In this document: positions 57,415 to 64,000 of the stretch, in pieces
Position numbering within the stretch: the first letter of the stretch is position 1
Layout: every line of letters begins with the position of its first letter
Source: Sinotaia quadrata
Lineage: Eukaryota > Mollusca > Gastropoda > Architaenioglossa > Viviparidae
Reading direction: 5' to 3'
DNA: 64,000 nt
Assembly (NCBI GenBank): GCA_028829895.1
Contig: CM054181.1
Location: 63,853,759-63,917,758, forward strand
Program-made: the position numbers and the translations under genes
Notes under the pieces: model-generated
What the model saw: only the letters and a program-made list of their open reading frames with translations
What the model was told of the DNA's origin: nothing
Databases searched by the model: none

Positions 57415-59730
57415 AATTCACTCCCTATAGTTAGATTCTTATTTTTGTCCACATTTATGGTTCCAGTCAAATTATGTTTGTGTGTGTCTGTTCTTATATC
57501 TGAACTAAACTGACCTACGTAAATCAACCCACAGCTTATAATTACTGATTAATGCCCTTGGCTTTATCCACTTAGCAAAGACGTCGATACAATAATCTCT
57601 AGCAATGAAGAATGACTGGATTGGGGGAAGGGGACAAAAGAAACATAAAAAGATATCTTGTAGTTGGCATTCTGAGTATTTTCTTATCTCAACCGCAGGT
57701 TTTTTTATGCGTGTATCCTCAATCATTTGATATAGAAATAAATCTGTGGTAATGTCAAAATGTATTCCCGGACTCATGTCTTGTAGGCATTGACCGCACC
57801 AAGGCAGTCTCTTGCTAACTGCCATAAATGCCGAGGCATGGTCGGCGCATCGCCTGGCTGCGTTTGAAGAAGGCCGAGGCTTGTGCCAACGAGCCGATTG
57901 GACCACTTTCGCGGTTCCGATTGCAAAGCTGAAGCTTTTCACGACTACCCAGACGGATTGTCCTTTAACAGTCTCTGGGCAAAATTCGCACTGATAAGAG
58001 TCTGAGTGTAATAAGCAGGCATTAGGTAAATGCTGAGTTAAGCCGAAGACAGGAAGTAGTGGGTGGCGTTTAAACGGAACCGGATGTAAACAGTCGGTGG
58101 AAATAGATAGAGAATAGCATGCACGTCAGTGGCGAATGGTTGAGGGTGCATTGTGGGTACATGGAAAACAATTATGAGAAAATTATTTTGGTTCATTTCA
58201 ATGTTAGCAGCCTTATACATGATGAAGTAAATGCCTTTATTTATTTTGAATTGTATTCAATAAATGTATACAAAGCATTTACTCTACTTGATTTTAATCT
58301 TTGCAATTGGGATGAAGACCTTATGTATTTTATTTCATTATTTATTTTAAATCTATTGTCGTAACAATTTGCAACTGATCTAATAACTTATTACTGTGGC
58401 ATTAAAAGAAATATGGTGGAAAGTGGGGGTAGAAGTAATACTGATAGTAACCGCATGATTGAAATAAGAGCACATACTTTATTTTCATTCTTCTAAATTC
58501 ATTTCAATGACTGAATCATTTCTTTCACAAATTCCTGATGTAAAATTGTCTTGTGTGTCAAGAGACAATATCTCTTCTACACTCTTTGTCAAACCAACAG
58601 AGCCTTCTGTTGAAATAATAATTCTGTCAATAATCATTCCAGTAGGTTTTTATATTATTTTGTTTACATTTAACAGACAACACTATTAAGTAATTATTTA
58701 TGGTTGTCTTATCAGTTATACAATTTTACGACTGTATTCCTTTAATTTATATACATTAATTATTATGTCTGACTACCTATTTTTGTAAGGCAAGTATTGT
58801 GTAGTGCTTCCTTTTGTTAACATACTTTGTAAGTTAAGTTAATTAAGGTAGATAAAGCTTTGGCATCAGTCATAATGCTATTTGTAATATGAGAGCTTTC
58901 AAGTAATGTGTGCCAGGTGACGTCACCATGGCTTTTACAGAGCGGAAAATTGTCCGAAATTATGGAAGTACTCAGAGAGAACAATGTATACTTGAAGTGA
59001 CTTTATTATTATTTTTCAGCAATCATAAGCTCTTTCATAGGAGAATTCATAAGTTTTGTATCTATCTCAGAGTTGGTCTAAGTACCTGAATCTTATTTGG
59101 CCCCTAGCATAGATCCGCCTCACGGTTACAAGCCATTATCATCAAAAAGTGCTATAGATTGAATACCACTTTACTCATCTTAAACTGAGGTGTTAGTGGC
59201 CTATCCTCAGTCAGTAACTTTGCCTTGGAAGACATCTTTCAAGTCTTCAGCTGTTCTAGTATCATCCACTACAAGTAAGCATTGCAAGTCTCCTAAACTA
59301 TTTATGTTTGGAGAGTTGGACTCTTTATAGACATTCTAATCGGTCTGTGCCTATTCAAGAGCTGAGAAAATTTCATGCCTGTAATATCTGTTGTAGAGTC
59401 AACAGATGTCTGTCATGTTCTCTGTAAACATCATTTCATCTATTTTATTTCATTTTCTAACACGACGCCACCAGGGTTCACTGTACTTTCTTCTAGTACT
59501 TGTAGATTCACTATCGTGCTCAACACACCCTCTGTTCAGTCTATCGTCTAGCTCTAGTGGTCTCGGCATAATTGAATATGACTGGATGGCAAGTTATTTA
59601 CCTGTCTATCGATCTATCAGGTGTGCGACAATTCACATCAGTTTGTGTCTGAGTTGCAAGGTGCAAAAGTAGTCAATGTAACACACAACACCATCTTCTT
59701 TAATCGCATTCACTCCATCCATCTGTCACA
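57415..59730. other. Non-coding sequence
   Basis: A 145-codon minus-strand frame (57505-57942) covers a patch of higher GC. Its product shows no domain, signal or membrane pattern I recognise, so it is not called as a gene. The rest is AT-rich and featureless. Confidence 0.45.
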
Positions 59731-59731
59731 G

Positions 59732-60039
59732 TATTGGCCAGTTGTAAACAGAAGATTAGTGAGATAAATGCACCGTACTGGCCAATTGTAAACAAAAGAT
59801 TAGTGAAATAAATGCACAGTACTGGCCAGTTGTAAACAGAAGATTAGTGAGAGAAATGCACAGTACTGGCCAGTTGTAAACAAAAGATTAGTGAGATAAA
59901 TGCACAGTACTGGCCAGTTGTAAACAGAAGATTAGTGAGATAAATTTACAGTACTGGCCAGTTGTAAACAAAAGATTAGTGAGAGAAATGCACAGTACTG
60001 GCCAGTTGTAAACAAAAGATTAGTGAGAGAAATGCACCG
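59732..60039. repeat. 44-bp minisatellite, exactly 7 copies
   Basis: TACTGGCCAGTTGTAAACA starts units at 59732 (TATTGG), 59776, 59820, 59864, 59908, 59952 and 59996. Variants AACAGAAG/AACAAAAG and GAGATAAA/GAGAGAAA are mixed between copies. Confidence 0.96.
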
Positions 60040-60489
60040 TATCAAGAGATTTTAGTAAACAGTCGAATGTAGAACGTCATTGTTTTACTTATGCTTAACT
60101 TTCTTTCTAACATTGATTTGTTTTGTGGACTATTTATGAACATAATATAATGTACTAAGAAAATTAAGCTAATCAATTAAGTCAGTGGTCACCAACAATT
60201 TAGAGCTAAGAACACATTCAAATATTCAGAAGAGTAAAGCGAATAGTTTTTCTAAGCTTAGACATTAAATAATAGCAAAACATCATTAAAGAGGAACTTT
60301 ACACGTACAAGCCTTCATTAAATTATTCGGCAATTACACTTTCACTATAACTTGTGGATTTGTTTTCGTTTATGCCTAGAAGATAAATTAAATAGTTGTT
60401 ACTAAATAAATATCACAAATATTTGTTATCTTATTTTAAATATAAAATTGTTAAGATAGTGGTCGATAGATATTTATTATTCTTACGTT

Positions 60490-60640
60490 ATCATGGATAG
60501 CCTGTTATGGTTAATTTCAAATATTTTCAAACTGTCATTATTACTTTATCATACATAGCCTGTTATGGTTAATTTCAAATATTTTCAAACTGTCATTTTT
60601 ACTTTATCATAGATAGCCTATTATGGTTCATTTTAAATAT
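60490..60640. repeat. ~66-bp tandem repeat, 2-3 copies
   Basis: TATCATRGATAGCCTGTTATGG and the following AATTTCAAATATTTTCAAAC recur; the last copy runs into the dispersed repeat copy B. Confidence 0.88.
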
Positions 60641-61093
60641 TTTCAAATTGTCACTGGTGTCCGAATTTCAATAAGAAAACATACGAATATGAAAAAAAAT
60701 AAAAGTGTTAGTGTTACTTGTATTCGAATTTCCATAAACAAATTTTAAAATGGGGAAGAAAAATATGCACAAGTTTTAATCATAAGCGCTCGTCAACACT
60801 GAATAGGGAACAGCTTGTTATTAATTCACTTGCCCTCTTGTGATGTCATAGCGTTATTTGGCATTGCATATCATGAGCACTGAATGGAGAAAAGCTTGTT
60901 ATTAATTCTCCTGCTTTACTGTAATGTCAGCGTGATATTTGCATTGCATATTATCAGCCACGTTTTCGCAGTTGAGAGAGTAAAATGACATTCCCGATTG
61001 TAATCAATCGTCAAGACAGGCATCTGTAATTCAAACTCTGTGTGTTGAGTTATTATTTTTGTCGTCACAAATAGAGCTTCACATTAATAATTG
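60629..61093 (+). repeat. Dispersed ~0.4-kb repeat, copy B
   Basis: Collinear with 56526-56916 but with a ~95-bp internal duplication: CACTGAATRGRGAACAGCTTG-type sequence occurs twice, near 60800 and 60876. Confidence 0.88.
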
Positions 61094-61099
61094 AGTTTA

Positions 61100-62375
61100 T
61101 GTTGTTCGTTAATTCTTTAAGGCAGGTAAACCATTTATGTCAACCAGATTCCTAAAACTATCATTTGTAACGGACAATTTTAGAACAACATAATTGTAAC
61201 GGTCCAAAATCTCCAGTTCTACTTATCTTCTTACTTGAATGAGACTTGCCACGATATCAAGACAGCGGAAGTACGGAAGGGTCACTGAATCAATGAATTT
61301 CGCGTTACATAGTAATTATCTACCATACACAAGAGGAGAAGTGGAGTGGGGGGAATAATCCACCGACTACAGTAAGACGGATGGGTGGAGAAGTTTCTTG
61401 ACACTTCAATACGTAACGAACTCTCAATGAACTGTCTCGTTGAGCAAGATGATGAAGAGGATTGCTTATTGTAAAGGACAATGTGCGTATCTTTATTTCG
61501 TTCTAATAGCAGTGTTTATTCTTTCCGAAAACTGTTCAGATTACCTCGGACTGTAAATCTGCTTACTGGCTGGCAAGACAGGAATCTCGGACTGTAAACT
61601 ACGAAAATGGAACTCTCTCGTCTTCTTGGAGACAGATAAATTTCACCGCTGAAGCCAAAACCGCCTATTCTGGCCTTCTAAGGCACAGATCAATCTAAAT
61701 TATAATCTAGTAGCGAAAGGTTGGAAGGGGGGAGGATGTAATTCTTGTTTTATCTGAAAATCTTTGGGGATGAAATTGTAAGTCATTCGAGCTTACGTCT
61801 TGCCATAATCTAAATGCATCACCCCCATATATTTTCAATATATTAGAAAGAGTGTGGTATGTGTATGTGTGTTTGTGTGTGTGTGTATGTATGGTGTGTG
61901 GGTGTGTGATATTCTGTAGGGTGCCCCTATAATTTAAATTATAAATTAAAATCCGAAGCGAACTCAGGGAATAAACCAAGATTCATTAATTCCTTTCCTT
62001 TCAGTCTTTTAACGATCGGTTGTCTCAAATTACCAATCACAAGCAACATCCAGAAGTTGGTGTTATTATTTATTTCTTATAATTTTTTATTTATTTTTTT
62101 ATCAGGCGAGCTGTGTTGTGATGGAAAAAACACCGTATTTCGTGAAAAACTGGCGAGTGGGGTTATTACTCGCACGTTTTGAATGTGATGAATTTCATGC
62201 AAATTATCGAGTATGTTCTCTCTATTCTTGCCGCGAGAAACTTTGAGTTGTAACTTTTTAATCTGTGTCGGCATAAAGACGTCTATAGTGTTAGTCAACT
62301 ACTGAATCATTGTGCTTATAGATTCAACATTTATTTTAATTTGTCCTTTCTGAATCGTCCTTTAATCAGTCTCTT
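61100..62375. other. Non-coding sequence
   Basis: A short interrupted GT run lies at 61855-61910. No gene was recognised. Confidence 0.5.
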
Positions 62376-62378
62376 TCG

Positions 62379-62522
62379 CGCGCGCGCGTATGTGTGTGTG
62401 TGTGTGTGTGCGTGTGTGTATGTGCGTGTGCGTGTGTGTATGTGCGTGTGCGTGTGTGTATGTGCGTGTGCGTGTGTGTATGTGCGTGTGCGTGCGTGTG
62501 TGTGTGTGTGTGTGTGTGTGTT
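62379..62522. repeat. GCGC/GT array with 20-bp sub-unit
   Basis: A GCGCGCGCG start, then GT with 20-bp units containing TATGTGCGTGTGCGTGTG. Purine/pyrimidine alternation is almost complete over ~140 bp. Confidence 0.96.
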
Positions 62523-62529
62523 TTATGAT

Positions 62530-63957
62530 TTCCTTCGTCACACATAGCATGATCGATACCGAAGTTTAGACAAACAGGAAGTGGAACGTTTTTCCCTCCT
62601 TTCCTTGAATATAAATGTTATTAACTAAATATAGAGCAGTTACTTAAGTGGGGCCTACTCTTCGGGTTTTGGAATCGATACGGCGTGTAAAATTACTAAC
62701 GATACAATGCTTTAAAGATGATCTTACAGACCGATAAATGCTTTAGTCTTCGGTGTCTCAGTTTTCCAACCAAAGATTGTTTGAATGACTACGAAAATGC
62801 AAATCTTCTCTCTGTCTTCCATTTATCTTCTAGTTGCTGGATGGAAGATAGCCATCTGGATCTGTCTTGTGGTTTCGGAGAACCTTTTAAGAAATCTAAA
62901 ATCTAACATTGCAATAAGTATTACGTATTATTAATATTGATAAACGGCTCCCAGACCTGATCATAATGGCGAAAGGCGTATGAATGATTTTGGATTTTTT
63001 AAATAAATAACAATCTTTTAACAGAGTTATAACTAAGAGTCAATAAGATTAATAAATAATATTAGCGTTAAATTGTTATAATTACGCGTTATCGTGAAGA
63101 ATGTTATAGCAATGTTTTTTACTTACGGCTGGAAGTAAAATATAGTTATAAGTAAATGACTAGGTATTATATTATAATTAGATGAAGATAACGCTGCTAT
63201 GGCTAGATAAGTGGGGAAAAAAGATGAAACATGTTAACTCTGATATAATTTGTTAATACGAGTGAAGAACTATCTACACTTAACGTTGTAGAAGAATGGT
63301 ATTGTTAGAATGATTAAAAGCTATACTGTGACCAGGACGAGGAGAAATGTTTAATAATGTCGTACCTAGGCAATATTAGGAACAATTACGCACAAATACA
63401 TTTAAGCACTAGCGTTGAGGATGTAGGCGACTTAAACGATTCGCACTAACGACAGCCACAAAATAAAAATAAAAAATTAAAAGTTGGGGGGGGGATGTTC
63501 AAAAAGGACATTTTCAGGGATTTCCACTGCGCGAAACGATTTCCGGTATGAGAATGAGCGTCTTATAACAAAAAAAAAGAACAAAATGCTAACGATGCGG
63601 ACACATTAATGACGTACGCTATGACGTGAGTATACTTTTTATTTAACCTTTTATTTATTGTATACAGTGAATGACTTTTCACAAGTGATGATATATTGGA
63701 ATACGGTCTTGTTTTTAGGTCAATAAGGGGTGGTTCGACTGACGTCTACTTGCCGATACCTAAACTCGCCCAAACTCTATAGTCTATAAATAGTAAATGT
63801 TCTTGTGGTGCTTGTATTTCGTGTTGGTTTACACTGCCTTTGTCTCTGTTCTCTTGCACGGCTGCGTTATGCAGTGGTGGGGGTGGGGAGAGTTGTCTCT
63901 GTTAAGACTGCGAGTAGGAGACATGGTTGTCTGTTCTCTTGTACGACTGCGTTTAAC

Positions 63958-63960
<3 letters not shown>
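62530..63960. other. Non-coding sequence
   Basis: AT-rich with a G run near 63485 and a TCTGTTCTCTTGYACGRCTG duplication (63846 and 63931). No gene was recognised. Confidence 0.5.

Positions 63961-63961
<1 letters not shown>

Positions 63962-64000
<39 letters not shown>
63962..64000. repeat. GT microsatellite cut by window end
   Basis: A GT run that continues to the last base of the window. Confidence 0.97.

Noticed and set aside
57505..57942. 145-codon minus-strand frame
   Set aside because: No domain, signal peptide or membrane span recognised and no splice context supporting an exon; kept only as a note.

Overview
This is a eukaryotic, animal-type genomic window. It contains one intron-split receptor gene, one intact LTR retrotransposon, a decayed non-LTR element, and an unusually dense set of microsatellites and minisatellites. 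No bacterial-type operons, rRNA or CRISPR were seen. The receptor is closest to the thyrotropin-releasing-hormone receptor (TRHR) type. The repeat style (long CA, CT, GATA runs and many 27-87 bp tandem arrays), the AT-rich base composition and the retroelement types fit a lophotrochozoan, most likely a mollusc. That placement is inference; the sequence alone does not prove it.

Layout. Positions 1-3545 are non-coding flank with short tandem arrays. Positions 3546-12104 are a complete Ty3/gypsy-type LTR retrotransposon on the minus strand. It has 5-bp target duplications (CATAG), two ~1.73 kb LTRs that differ at one internal base by eye, and a single 1500-codon gag-pol frame. In that frame the integrase lies before the reverse transcriptase, as in the Gmr1-like group. 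Positions 12105-14499 are non-coding and probably precede the receptor's coding exon. The receptor has two coding exons on the plus strand: 14550-15404 (TM1-TM5 and most of intracellular loop 3) and 39878-40120 (TM6, TM7 and a short tail). They are joined in phase 0 across a 24.5 kb intron and give a 365-residue protein. The intron is packed with minisatellites, a 429-base stretch without any cytosine, a 27-bp array carrying about ten AG|GTAAG splice-donor motifs, and about 0.8 kb of UG-rich sequence next to the acceptor.

Directly after the receptor stop codon, the last 22 codons plus 3' flank are repeated about four more times. Two copies keep the reading frame and the stop. Positions 40577-64000 hold no gene I can support. 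They contain many more tandem arrays, a 22-bp perfect hairpin at 42.2 kb, a broken R2-group (Dong/R4-like) non-LTR element sitting in TAA repeats at 55.1-56.5 kb, and a dispersed ~0.4 kb repeat present at both 56.5 and 60.6 kb.

The only host gene product supported is the receptor. By family knowledge it would be a Gq-coupled peptide receptor at the plasma membrane. The retrotransposon supplies its own gag, protease, integrase and reverse transcriptase/RNase H, and looks young enough to be mobile.
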